From contig NC_090125.1 in the NCBI RefSeq assembly GCF_023973825.1, positions 2,825,412 to 2,889,411 of the forward strand: a DNA stretch of 64,000 nt, read 5' to 3'. Shown piece by piece: positions 1 through 11,773 of the stretch (the stretch's first letter is position 1; each line of letters begins with the position of its first letter). The notes beneath the pieces are model-generated. The model saw only the letters and a list, made by a program, of their open reading frames with translations, was not told the DNA's origin and did not search any database. Both the position numbers and the translations under genes were made by a program. Source of the DNA: Plasmodium brasilianum. Lineage: Eukaryota; Apicomplexa; Aconoidasida; Haemosporida; Plasmodiidae.

Positions 1-1099
1 ACTCTTCAAATGACGTCGACGAATCAGATGGACGCGCTGAGCTCACTGTATACGATTTAGAATTAGTTCCATATGAATCTCCTGAAGGAGTTGATTCACT
101 GGAATAGGGTGACCCTATTGGACATGCCGAATCACTTGTATAGGAAATTCCGCTCACATGCGATACGTCTCTTGGACAAGAAGTGTCGGTAGGGGTTTCT
201 GGACATTTCAGTATTTTAATCTTTCGTTTTTTTTTTTTATATTGTTTCCTCTTTGACTTAGACGAATAGCTAGAATAACTGGAATTTGACAAAGAGGAAT
301 TTCTTTTTATACTTCTTGATTTATCTCCTTCGCTTGAAATATCCGATGATACTGTGTCCTTCGCATTACTTGATTCTTTCGAATATGATGAAGCGTATTT
401 TTTATCATTTTTGAAATATTTTTCATTTTTTACTCTTTTTTCCTTATTTTCATATTTTGCTAATTTTTTTAATCTGTTTTTACTATTATTAAGCGTTCGT
501 TCTTCCTTTATGCGCTCCTTTTTTTCTTTTACGCCTTCCTCTTTTTCCTTTACATGCTCCTTTTTTGTTTTTATGTGCTCCTTTTTTTCTTTTACATACT
601 CCTTTTCTTCCTTTAGGCTCTCCTTTGCTTCCCTTTCGTCTTCCTTTTTTTCCTTTTTAATTTTCAGAGCCCTTTGAAAATTTTCTAATTGTTTTCTTTT
701 TCTATCATTAAGCATATGAGTATTTTCGTTAGTGTTAATAGTTCGATTTTCACTTATGTTAAACTTTTCTTCTCTTTTTTTTTTTTCATAATATTCATCA
801 TATAGTTTATTTCTGTAATTATTAACTAGTTCCTCAACGCCTTCTTTACCTGTATCTCTCAGACTTTCTTCATATAAATGAACTTTTAATTCTATATTTC
901 TTTTATCAGAATGTTCAATGATAGAAAAATCGCAAGTATATTTTTTGTCAACTAGATTATTATTCATTTTTACTTCATTTCTAAATCTTTCATATTCTCT
1001 TAAAGTATTCCTAGCATTTCGAATATGTGCCATGTTCGTTTGAACGTATCCATTTGTTCCTGAACCTCTTGGAGTCTTCAACCCAATACCATTATACAT
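1..1099 (-). CDS. CWC21: CWC21/SRRM2-like pre-mRNA splicing factor (3' end outside window)
   Basis: The start codon is at 1099 and the frame stays open to the left edge of the window, about 366 codons, so the C-terminus is missing. The first residues (MYNGIGLKTPRGSGTNG) are the hallmark N-terminus of the Cwc21/SRm300 family, which joins the spliceosome near Prp8 and the 5' exon. A cwf21-type helix follows at about residues 86-112 (GVEELVNNYRNKLYDEYY). Beyond it comes a long Lys/Glu-rich helix-like stretch (about residues 130-230) and then a Ser-rich, SR-like tail. Yeast Cwc21 is only about 135 residues; the long tail resembles metazoan SRRM2. It is transcribed divergently from the methyltransferase gene. 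The family call is strong; details of the tail's function are inference. Confidence 0.85.
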   Translation of the reverse strand, partial: MYNGIGLKTPRGSGTNGYVQTNMAHIRNARNTLREYERFRNEVKMNNNLVDKKYTCDFSIIEHSDKRNIELKVHLYEESLRDTGKEGVEELVNNYRNKLYDEYYEKKKREEKFNISENRTINTNENTHMLNDRKRKQLENFQRALKIKKEKKEDEREAKESLKEEKEYVKEKKEHIKTKKEHVKEKEEGVKEKKERIKEERTLNNSKNRLKKLAKYENKEKRVKNEKYFKNDKKYASSYSKESSNAKDTVSSDISSEGDKSRSIKRNSSLSNSSYSSYSSKSKRKQYKKKKRKIKILKCPETPTDTSCPRDVSHVSGISYTSDSACPIGSPYSSESTPSGDSYGTNSKSYTVSSARPSDSSTSFEE

Positions 1100-2141
1100 T
1101 TTGAGACTTCAATCTTTAAACTTTAATCTCTTATGCATAAAAAGGGAGACAGTAAAATCTCTATTTTTAACTCAATGCCCAATGCATACATATATTCATA
1201 CGTACATAAGCACGTACATATATATATATATAATTTTTTTTTTTTTTTCCTTTAATAGCTTCTTATGTGTGAAAATGGGCTCTACAGTGTTTAAGTGCCT
1301 TCAATAAGTATATACATACAAACATTCATACCTTCATGTATATATACATACATACATACATACAAACATACATACCTTCATGCATATATATGATATATAT
1401 ATATATATAATTATATATTAAATTGTTGATTTATTTCCGCACAAGGTAATTGTTTATGCTGTGAGGAGTTCATGCATATTCATATATAATACGTAAATAT
1501 GCATATATACGATAAGTATTTATCTGCTTGTTCGCTTGCTTTATAGGTGTAATTTTTCGTAAAAACACTCTTGTGTTTTTATTTCTGAATTCAGCAATTT
1601 CCGTATTTCTTCCTTCATTAAACTTTTTAGCTTCTTTTTAAGTATATATAAAATGCTATTATTCTTTTTGAGTTATATTTATATTCTTCCTATAATTTCT
1701 TTAACATTACAATATTGGAAGTTTGTATGGAAAAAATAAAAAATTATTTATATATTTTTTTTATTTTTTTAAAGAAAAAAAAAAAGAAAAAATGTTTGAA
1801 GCAGGTCTGCTTAACTTTGGAATTTAATTAAAAGAAAAAAATAAAAATGTATAAAATAAAATAAAATAAAAAATTAAATTAAATTAAATTAAATTAATTA
1901 TAAATTAAAAAAAAAAATATATAATAAAAAAAAAAAATAAATAAATACAAAATTAAAATATAAAAAATTAAAAATTAAAAATGAAGAATGAACAACTATG
2001 AAAAAGAGTATATGAATATAAACATTTTTAGCAATATCGTATTGTAAGTAGGAAAAATTTGATCGTGCGATTAGAAGAGCAAACTCAAGGCGACACAATT
2101 GAGAAACGAATCAAACATTACTAGGATATTAGCTCTTCAAT

Positions 2142-2178
<37 letters not shown>

Positions 2179-2399
2179 GTGTACATTCACACGTTACACG
2201 CAACTACGTAGTTTATAGATATAATAAAAAAGGGGGACACGATAAAAACAAGGACGCTAGCATTTGTTATTTTTGTTTTTTAAGCATACCCCATTTTACG
2301 AGGTGTACTTATGTATGTTCGTACATACCCACGTGTGCAACTGCTTGGGCCATAATACATAAATAGACCTATTTAAAAAAAGTTATTTTTACGGCTCAT
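1100..2399. other. Divergent intergenic region between CWC21 and the methyltransferase gene
   Basis: No credible gene is seen. It holds CATA/TACA microsatellites (about 1310-1400), a degenerate AAATTAAATT array (about 1855-1915), an (AT)n run at 2144-2172 and several poly-A or poly-T runs. As both flanking genes point away from it, both promoters should lie here, but no specific element can be named. Confidence 0.6.
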
Positions 2400-4217
2400 A
2401 TGGTGACACTATATTCATTCATTAAAGACACATTTTTTTTTTTTTTGAAAAGGAATTGCAATTATTGGTTATTAAAAAGGAATATAATTCTATGTATCCA
2501 TAGTAACAAATATCATACACATGTTAATTATTTTGATAGACCTGTAAAGAGACCAACATTAATTGTAAACGAGAAATGTGTGAAGAATATACTTAATGGT
2601 TTTCCTTGGATATATTCCAAGGATGTGAAAAATGCAGAAGAATTATTTTTATATAGTCCTTGTTTAGTTAATATAAAAGATGAGTTCAATGAAAACATAG
2701 GAATAGGGATATACAATAAAAATTCAACTATTGCATCGCGAATATTAACTAGGAACATAAATGATAATATAAATGAAGAATTTTTTAATTGTAGAATAAA
2801 GAGAGCATATAAAAAAAGATTAGAATTATTTCCTAATGATAACTTTTTTAGAGTTGTAAATGCAGAAAGTGATTCGTTACCAGGTATTATTATTGATAAA
2901 TTCAATAAGCTTATATGTGTTCAAATAAATGCAAGTGGAATGGATATACTGTCTCATGTTATATTAAAAAGCATTGAAAATGTTTTAACACCAGATGTAA
3001 TTATTTTAAAGAATGATAATCAAATAAGAAAACTAGAAAAATTACCTCTAAAAAAAGAAGTATATAAAGGTTTATATACATCACCAATAGAAGTTAGAGA
3101 AAATGGGTTAACATTTTTTGTGGATATATTGAGAGGACAAAAGACAGGATGGTATTATGATCAAAGATATAATCGTTCAATGCTTATTTCATATTGTAAG
3201 AATAAAAATGTATTAGATTTATTTTCATATACAGGCTCCTTTGGTATTACTTTAGCTTATTATGGTGCTAATGAAGTAACCTGTGTTGATTCCTCTTATC
3301 TAGCTATTCAAAATGGAATAAAATCAGCTCAATATAATAACGTGTTAGATAAAATAAATTTTGTGCATTCCTGCGTTAAAAAATTCTTTAATGTATGTTT
3401 GCATGTTCAGTTAATAACTGCTTTCAGGAAAGGGGAAACTTCGAAAAATGGAAAGAGTTGTCATTTGGTAAGAATAAATCAAGAGAAAAAAAATAATGAA
3501 GCAAAGTATTTTCCAAGTGGAAGGGAAGAACAAAATAATGAAGCAAAGTATTTTCCAGGTGGAAGGGAAGAACAAAATAATGAAGCAAAGTATATTCCAG
3601 GTGGAAGGGAAGAACAAAGTAATGAAGCAAAGTATATTCCAGGTGGAAGGGAAGAACAAAATAATGAAGCAAAGTATTTTCCAGATGGAAAGGAGGAACA
3701 AGTTAATTCAACCAAACATGACATGAACAGTTCAGAAAAATCGAATTATATAAATAAACAGGAATGTGAAAAAGGGGAGCAGAAACTCTTTTCAGATATT
3801 GAGAATATATTTATATATGAAAAGAGTAATAGTAATACAACCCATATAGAGGATATAGAAAGCTTACTAATTAAAAACAATAATTATGATTTTTTCAAAA
3901 AAAAATATGATGTTATATTAATAGACCCACCTGCACTAGCACGTAACAGTTATTTATTACCATCTGCATTAAAAGTTTACGAAAAACTTTTGTATATTTC
4001 ATTTAAAATAATGCAAAAACCTGGATATGTCTTTGTGTCAAGTTGCAATAAATTAGTAGGTTATGAGGAATTAATTCTTTGTATAAGAAGATCATTGAAT
4101 TGGTCCAATTGCGAGGGTACAATAATAGGTGAAGGAAGAATTAGTTCAGATCATCCTATTCATGTTTCATTGCCAGAGACGAAATATTTAACGTCCGTTC
4201 TTTTAATGGTTACATAG
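2400..4217 (+). CDS. RlmI-like SAM-dependent RNA cytosine-C5 methyltransferase
   Basis: 605 residues, single exon. The first ~45 residues mix hydrophobic and basic residues and may be an organelle-targeting leader (inference). A PUA-like domain follows (about 55-120, NGFPWIYSKDV), then the RlmI-family linker (RVVNAESDSLPGIIIDKF) and the segment FVDILRGQKTGWYYDQR. The Rossmann methyltransferase core shows the SAM-binding motif VLDLFSYTGSFG (about 270) and the motif IV sequence DVILIDPPA (about 508), then YVFVSSCN with the family's catalytic-region cysteine. Bacterial RlmI methylates C1962 of 23S rRNA to m5C; an organellar rRNA target is plausible here. About 395 residues are usual; the extra length is a low-complexity insert at about 345-495, inside the catalytic domain, with a 14-residue tandem repeat. 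Confidence 0.85.
   Translation: MVTLYSFIKDTFFFFLKRNCNYWLLKRNIILCIHSNKYHTHVNYFDRPVKRPTLIVNEKCVKNILNGFPWIYSKDVKNAEELFLYSPCLVNIKDEFNENIGIGIYNKNSTIASRILTRNINDNINEEFFNCRIKRAYKKRLELFPNDNFFRVVNAESDSLPGIIIDKFNKLICVQINASGMDILSHVILKSIENVLTPDVIILKNDNQIRKLEKLPLKKEVYKGLYTSPIEVRENGLTFFVDILRGQKTGWYYDQRYNRSMLISYCKNKNVLDLFSYTGSFGITLAYYGANEVTCVDSSYLAIQNGIKSAQYNNVLDKINFVHSCVKKFFNVCLHVQLITAFRKGETSKNGKSCHLVRINQEKKNNEAKYFPSGREEQNNEAKYFPGGREEQNNEAKYIPGGREEQSNEAKYIPGGREEQNNEAKYFPDGKEEQVNSTKHDMNSSEKSNYINKQECEKGEQKLFSDIENIFIYEKSNSNTTHIEDIESLLIKNNNYDFFKKKYDVILIDPPALARNSYLLPSALKVYEKLLYISFKIMQKPGYVFVSSCNKLVGYEELILCIRRSLNWSNCEGTIIGEGRISSDHPIHVSLPETKYLTSVLLMVT
3487..3705 (+). repeat. 42-bp coding tandem repeat inside the methyltransferase
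   Basis: About five copies of a 42-bp unit encode the 14-residue unit EQNNEAKYFPGGRE with small changes (N/S, F/I, G/S/D). The unit length is a multiple of three, so copy number can change without breaking the frame. It lies between the SAM-binding and DPPA motifs, so it should loop out of the fold. Confidence 0.9.
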
Positions 4218-5291
4218 CTATTTATTTTCATTTATAACGTGTTCTGCGCTGGTATTTTGGTATGTTAGCATCCCAATATGTTGGCATCTTTGTGCTTGTG
4301 TGTTGTTTGTATACCTTGTTTACATACACTGTTTGCAAACTTCTTTGCCTGCTTACGTCGATTTTTGTTTATTTTATTATTTGCTTATTTTTGTGTTGTG
4401 GCATATTTATTTTTTTTTTTCAGTGAAAAGATAAGTAAACTACTAATTTTTTTTTAAATATATTAATAAAATAATTAATTTTTGACTAATTTGACTTTTT
4501 TTCAAATTTTAGTAACAGTTATTCTATAAAAGTTTATATATTTTAGTACTTCTCCATTTTTTATAGTTATATTCTTTAATATGTTTTATTTTATAAGACT
4601 TATATTCTTATGAAGCTTCTATCAAAATATAAAATGAATATTTAAATTTTTATTTATTAAAAATGTATAGCAGTTAAATTCATAACCCTCGCAGTTTTGT
4701 TGTAACATTTACATTTTCAGCAAAACGGGAAAATAAAATTATTTAAGCATGCAAAAATTGTTTTTTCGTGTATTCATATTTTAGACCTGTTCAAAATAAA
4801 GTACAAAATGCAACGGAGAACTCATTGTCAAATGCAAGAGCAAAGGTAGCAGCGAACATAATAGCAAGGATTACAACAGGTATAATTTTTCTTCGTGTAT
4901 TTATATATGTGCACACATTTTCAAGCAAAATGGATAAATAAAAAAGCAGAGAATTTAATAAAATAAAAATGCGAGTAATAAATGATTTTCCCTATTGTCC
5001 TGTATATATTAATCTACTTATAAATTACTCTTTGTGTAAGGAGTATATTTAAAACCATTAGTATTTCATTAAAAGTTTATAAAATTGTGGAAAAAAAAAA
5101 AAAAAAAAAGTATGATTTTGCTTTGTATTTTTTGTTATTACTAAAAAATTTATTTTCCCGTAATTTTACACTAGTGAAAAAAGGAAAAAATTGTGATATT
5201 CATATGATTTAAAATTATGTTGCATGAGGATAATAAATCTTTTTTAATTAATTTAAGAAATACTTCCGAGCTTACAAGTTTGCACGTATGC

Positions 5292-5336
<45 letters not shown>

Positions 5337-5815
5337 AGTATTTGTTGTGTTAAAAAAAAAAAAATAATAAATGAATAAACGATCATGAATAATGAGAAAT
5401 TTATATAATGATCATTGAACTAGTGACCGTGGAAAGTGAGTAAATAATAATTCATGAAAAATTGGTAATGCACAAAATAATGAATAAGCAAAAAAATGCA
5501 AAATGGTAAACTGGAAATTCCGACATAAAAATAATATGTCCATGTTCCCAATGCGAGACAGATATAATAGTTTTTATGTAATAATTGTTCTTATTTTTAT
5601 TCTTTTAATCCATTTATTTGGCGTGTGTGTGTTTTTTTTTTTAGTCACTGCAACGTTATGCTGATATGATGAAAAATGTAAATATATATATATATATTTA
5701 TATTCACGTGTGTATGTATACAACTTCCCAGTATTGTAGTGAAATTTTGTTTGAAAATTGTCCTTCACGTTAGTACATAAAATTGTTTTTTTCAGTACTT
5801 TATTTTTCATGAGTT
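4218..5815. other. Intergenic region 3' of the methyltransferase, 5' of NELF-B-like gene
   Basis: No gene seen. Contents are poly-A/T runs (5090-5109), an (AT)n run at about 5296-5331 and general AT-rich sequence. It must contain the terminator of the upstream gene and the promoter of the downstream gene, as both run on the plus strand. Confidence 0.55.
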
Positions 5816-8800
5816 ATGAGTACTGGCTGGAATTTTAACTTTAATCAAAAGTACGCCAAAAGGAAAAAAAAAGAAGAGTTACGATACATCAAATTATTTA
5901 ACAAGAAGGGGTTAAAAACCTCAAGAGAAAAGAATGACCTCTTTAGAGAAGGTTTAAATTGTGGACCCGCTGGACGCAATGCATTAATTAGATGGATTGA
6001 ATGTACAAAAAGGGCAAATAAAAAAAAAAAGAAAAAGAAAAAGCAAAAATAAAATAATACAGAATAATACAAAATAATATAAAATAAAATAGCACTTTCG
6101 AAAGTATACGAAAAGCTGTTTTGTATAAACTTATGAGTAATTAATATCATTTCTTTCCAATTTTAGCCAAGTAGAAAAAATAAAATCCCCCAAAACAATT
6201 TTTTTATACTTGTTCATTTTTATATATAGATAACTACGAATTGAAAAACGAAGAAGAAAATGGCTATCCAGCTGTTAGCGCTTGTAAAGTGTGGCAAAAT
6301 ACTCAGTCTTTTCAAGATATTACCTTATCAGGTTTGGTTGATTTTCTTAAGTTCCTAAATATTCCTAAACATATAACATACAAAAATGTTTTCGATAATT
6401 ACTTATCCCTCAAGTTCATTAGTAAAGTTAAATCGATCGAAAACTCGCAGAAGTGGTAATGAAAAGAAAAAAGAAAACACAAAATTGAAAAGAAAACAAG
6501 CAAAAACGAAAAATGAAAGCACAAAATTGAAAAGAAAACAAGCAAAAACGAAAAATGAAAGCACAAAATTGAAAAGAAAACAAGCAAAAACGAAAAAAGA
6601 AAAAAAAAAGTGTACCATAAAATGGATTTATTGCTGAAAATTGGCTCATTCGATAGCATCATTGCTCGTTATGAGAATGTGTGACCATATATATGTATGT
6701 ACGTACTTCTATACATTTGTGTATTCACTTTCATACGTGTGTATACATGCCAATAACATATATAATGTATGTACTTATTCACTGTTGCTCACAGTTTAAC
6801 CAAGCTTGCAAAAAAGATGATACTAATGTTTCAAGTACGCGAAATTCAACCACTGTTCTCTATGTTACTAGAAAAAATAGATGTGATACCATTAGGAATT
6901 TTAAATATTTTAATAGAAGAAACTCCTGCAGCTAAATATTTTTACAAAATAACGTCGATAAAAGTAAGAAGGAAAATATGGGTATTATGCCCCGATAAAT
7001 TTTATGAAGAAGTTGAACATATAATTGAAGAAATAATTTTAAGAATGAAATTAAGGAGTACTTATGATGAAACTATTACTAATTTAATTAATGAAATAAT
7101 TGAGCTAATTGGAGAAGAAAATGAAAAAACATTTCTTTATAATTTATGTATACACATTATACGATTGAAATGTTTGCAATCTATTTTGAATGAAAAGGAA
7201 AATTTTTCCTATGACGCTTTACCTGACACGGTATCACGCAGAGGTCAACAGTCTAAAGTAGAACCACATGATGATAAGATGTCACCTATAAAAACGAAGA
7301 TGCATAATATTATAAATGAAGAAAGTGTATCCCCTAAAAATAATACTATTAAAAAGGAGCACAGCGAAATAGATGAAACCATTTGTGAAATGATGTTAAA
7401 TTCTAATTGTTCCTCTAGTTCAATATCAGATAATATTAACAACAAGCTGAAAAGATTAGAAATATGTTTTGATAAAATTATGAACAAAAATGAAAAATAT
7501 GAAAAGAACTCATGGCGCTATAATGACAATTCCAAGCTATATTTTATAGCTCTTCGTGAATATAGCCAATATAATACTTCATTTCAGTATTTAAAGAAAA
7601 GGAAAAATAAAGAAATACATGATGAAGGTAATATAAGGCGTATGATGAAGAATAATAATATTAGTTTAAATAATGATAAAAACAAAAGAAGGGATATTTG
7701 TATAAATAATAATAATTACAGCAATAATTATTATGAACCGAAAAGTTCTCAAAAGAGAAGTTTAATTATAAGTGAAGAAAAGAAAAAAATGAAAAAAGTG
7801 AAAATGAATTCAAATAGTTTTAATGAAGTTAATATATTTAAAAAGGGTTGTTATTCAATGGAAAAGAGTCGCAGTGAAAATAAAAACAAATATGCCCCTA
7901 TGAAAGAAGTTGAGAAGGAAGAGGACGGAAGTGTTATGGGAAAAAGAGGCAAGAACAATTCAAACTGCATTGGTGTCAATAATGTGAAGGAAAAGGAGAA
8001 AAAAGAAGTATCTACGCAAAATTACACAGACAATATGAGTCATAAAAGGAACATGAATGAAAATCATCAAAAGAAAACATTGTTACCTTTTGACAATATG
8101 TTCTATAGCAATCTTCGCATATTGTTATGTTTACAATACAAGGAAAAGTACAATGTAAAGGACGAAGAAATGTTGGTGATAGACAAATATTTTTACATTG
8201 TTGAATTTATAAATAATATTATAAGAGATGGTATATTAAATTTTTCAAATGAAATTAAAGCAAACGATATAATTAAGAAAACAAAGAATTATATTAGAAT
8301 AAACAATATAGATGATTTGTGTGAATATTCTTTATTATTCAATAACATACATTTGAAATTTTGTATTATTGAAGGAATTTGCTTCTATTTTTATAAAAGT
8401 AATTTTGATATTTTAACACAGAAAAATAATATGAATTTTTGGACTTCTCTTTTCTATTTTGGTATTTATAACAACTTTTTCTCTTTAATTAAATACGCCA
8501 TAGATAAAATTGAATATAAAGACAGAAAAAAAAAAGTAAAGAACCTTTTTGAACAAAGGCGCAAAATTATGTTGAATGAAAATGAGCAGCACAAACATAA
8601 ATACTGCAGTGAGAATATACATCAGACGCTAATTGAGCAGAGGAAGGTAGAAGAAAAGTTAACTGATGATAGTGTAGAGAAAGACACAAATGATGAAAGT
8701 GAAGTAAATGATAGTGAGGGGCGTGCTGAGAGTAAACATGGATATGAACAGATAGAATACTGTGCTGAAGTTAAGGACTATTGTTGTGGTGATAGTGTTC

Positions 8801-11192
8801 CCTGTGAGACGTACATAAATGACGTTGAAAGTAAGGAGAGTTATCGTAATAGCCCAAACATGCATAATTCGGTAGTAAATGAATATGATAGCAACGTAAA
8901 TAGCTACTACGAAGAAGACATATGTTATGATAAACTATACAATAAAAAGGAAAGAGAAAACCAAGAACGAGCGCATTTTAAGTACATGCAGTGCCAAGAG
9001 GAAGAAGAAGAAGAAGAAGAGGAAGAAGCAGATGAAGTAGACGAAGTAGATGAAGAAGTAGATGAAGCAGACGAAGAAGCAGATGAAGAAGATGAAGAGG
9101 ATGAAGAAGAGGAAGAAGAAGATGAAGAGGATGAAGAAGAGAAAGAAGAAAAGGAAGAAGAAGATGAAGAGGATGAAGAAGAGGAAGAGGATGAAGAAGG
9201 AGAGGATGAAGAAGGAGAGGATGAAGAAGAGGAAGAGGATGAAGAGGATGAAGAAGGAGAGGATGAACACGAGGAGAATGAAGACGAAGAGAATGAAGAA
9301 GAAGAAAAAGAAGAAGAAGAAAACGAAGAGGAAGCGGAAGAAGAAAAAGTTGCGGATGAACAGGAAGATGAAAGTGTTGAGGAAGATAAGGAAGAAATGG
9401 AAAAGGTGTATGACCGCTACCATTACAAGCAGGAAAAGATAAAATTATCTCCTTTCAGCTCTAAATTGCAAATCAATAATCCCTATGGTTGGAAGAAGAA
9501 AAAAAGATATAGAGATTCATATTTTAAAGTGGAAGCACAAGACTTGAAAAACCTGAGTAAAGTAAAAGCAGAATTTACAACAAATAATGCAATTACATTA
9601 GAGGATATAAAAAATATAAAATACAAATTATTTCCTAATAATTGTAAAGACAGTTATTTTAAAATACCTTTAATTAGTGTCCTAAAATATATAGTAAATC
9701 CAATTAATGGACAAAGTACATTTCTCTCCTTTTTTAACTTTTTTGAAGAAGACAATAGTAATATAGAAGAATTAAAGTCAGATAAGGAGAAAAATAGTAT
9801 TTTATTATTGTCAGCTTTATTAAACATACCCCAAATTGATTATATAAAAATAAAAAATTTTTTTACAATAATTGATGAGTTTTTTTACCTCGAAAAAACT
9901 AATTTTAGAAATACATCAAATGGTAGTAATATGAAAGATGTTGTCTTTGTTCCTGAAAATATGAATGAAGTAAAAAGGGTAGGAGCAAACAAAAAAACAT
10001 GGGCCCCAAATGATATTTTTATTAGGGATAGTAATTATTACAACGATCATTGCAGGATGGATAAGGAAAAACTGGAGAGCAATACTACCACATTCACGTA
10101 CACAACTACAACTTCTGCTACGACTGCTACTACTGCTTCTATAAATAATAATTATAATATGAGAACAAGCCGAAACGATGCATTTAGCGAAATGAGCTAT
10201 AAAAGAGACTTGCTGAAAAGTAATTGTGAATATGTATCGAATTTTGAGAAAGAAATAAAATGGGTTAAATACAATGAAGAGAAAATAAACAATTCAGACG
10301 GTAAAAGTAACAACATTGCTCTGTTAAGGGATAAAAATACATTTGATAGTATAGGGAAAAAGCTAGTGAATCATATAAAAGACATGAATAAGGCAATAAG
10401 TGGCAACCAATTTTTAATAAATAATAATATAAGTTCCTTATGTGAGTACTTAAATGATATTAGTAGTGCCGATAGTTCTAATAATGATATGAACGAGCAA
10501 AACGCTAGTGCCATGCATGGTTCTAATAGCATGAATAGCACTATTAACGCCAATAATGTGAATCCCATGAACGGAGGAATGACTCTGTTAAAAGGAGAAC
10601 TGGGTGCTACATCTAAGAAAGTTACAAAGGAAAATAATATCTGTTCAATTAGTTTATTTTGTGAAATAACAAATGAAATTGTTCATAAGTTAACCAAGTG
10701 CAAAGGTACTACGTCTACTAGTACATCCAGAGCTACAACGATAAATAAGTACCTCCCGTATATTCTAAAAATATGCTTCCTAAATCTAGACTTTTTAAAA
10801 GGAGAAAAGCTAATAAATATGTACATAAAATATATGTATTTATATGAATATTTATACCATATGATTTTAAACAGAATTCTATATATTAGTACTGTTAAAT
10901 CGTTTCCATTTTTACAAAATATTATATTAAAGGAATTACATTTTTATTTTGAAGATTTTAAAAATAGGAAAGTTAAGAATCTGTGGAAGTTCTATTTGTA
11001 TGTTCATACCTTAATTGATATAAATAAAAACAAAAATAGTTTAATAACTAAATTGTTTCATAATAATGCTATTGAATATTTTATAAAACTTTTTTATTCC
11101 ATATCATTTTACAATCCAGCATTTTCCGTTCTTTTTCTGAAGCTTATTGAGGTATATATATGTAGTATATGCCCAACATATATGTGTGTTCC

Positions 11193-11243
<51 letters not shown>

Positions 11244-11427
11244 GAGCGTAATTACAATATATATAACAAAACACAAAAGTTGTTGCAGCCCCTTAGAATG
11301 TTTCTTTTTTTTTTTTCAGTGGATTTTAAAATATACTTGTTCAAATTTTTTTTTTACTCAGACCCCATTGTTTTATAGGAATATTGAAAATAAGAGAGAA
11401 GAAATATTACAAAATCTATGGATGTAA
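5816..11427 (+). CDS. NELFB: NELF-B (COBRA1)-like negative elongation factor subunit, multi-exon
   Basis: Reassembled from exons 5816-6002, 6230-6455, 6795-11151 and 11320-11427; all junctions agree in phase (1, 2, 0) and have GT...AG ends, giving about 1625 residues. Conserved blocks match metazoan NELF-B in order: GYPAVSACKVWQN then LSGLVDFLKFLNI (human NENGVLLPSLQSALPFLDL region), then REIQPLFSMLLEKIDVIPLG and SIKVRRKIW (human PSLQPVVMCVMKHLP and AVEVKRQIW), and a C-terminal helical repeat ending FLKLIEWILKY (human ALRLLIHLHP). NELF-B scaffolds the complex that pauses RNA polymerase II. The protein is more than twice the animal length because of Asn/Lys-rich inserts and a long Glu/Asp tract. 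The 3' end is uncertain: a good donor (GTAAGA) at 11424 and acceptor at 11547 could replace the last codon and stop by a short exon 11548-11623. Family assignment is from pattern memory, without a search. Confidence 0.62.
6478..6605 (+). repeat. 42-bp tandem repeat within NELF-B-like intron 2
   Basis: About three near-identical copies of a 42-bp A-rich unit (begins cacaaaattgaaaagaaaac) lie in the proposed intron 6456-6794. Reading through in another frame would give a Lys-rich 14-residue repeat (KLKRKQAKTKNEST). The flanking exon phases fit only if it is intronic. Confidence 0.8.
8998..9380 (+). repeat. GAA/GAT/GAG-rich repeat coding an acidic Glu/Asp tract
   Basis: About 125 codons of almost pure Glu and Asp, built from short units such as GAAGAGGAT, inside exon 3 of the NELF-B-like gene. 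It creates long false ORFs on the opposite strand. It separates the N-terminal and C-terminal conserved halves of the protein. Confidence 0.9.
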
Positions 11428-11692
11428 GATGACATGAACATTTAATGTCTTCGTTTAAATTAATTCGATTTTAACTCTAATGATTCTTGTGATATGAAGA
11501 CATGAATATATATGTACATATGTATTTATTTTTTTTTTTTTTTCTAGTGGAACGCATGAACGATCTTTTGCAAATATGTCCCCAAATAAAAAATGTCGTA
11601 TTGAGGTAAAAACGAAAATATGAGCACTATCCATATATGGCAGCTGATTTTACTTATGCATACACATATATGCATACACTATATGCATACAC

Positions 11693-11773
<81 letters not shown>

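Noticed and set aside
3411..3726. Several overlapping repeat-containing ORFs on both strands
   Set aside because: Products of the 42-bp coding repeat of the methyltransferase, which is in frame with its conserved motifs.
9062..9442. Lys/Met-rich plus-strand ORF and a poly-Phe minus-strand ORF over the same bases
   Set aside because: They are frame shadows of the GAA/GAT acidic tract in the NELF-B-like gene.
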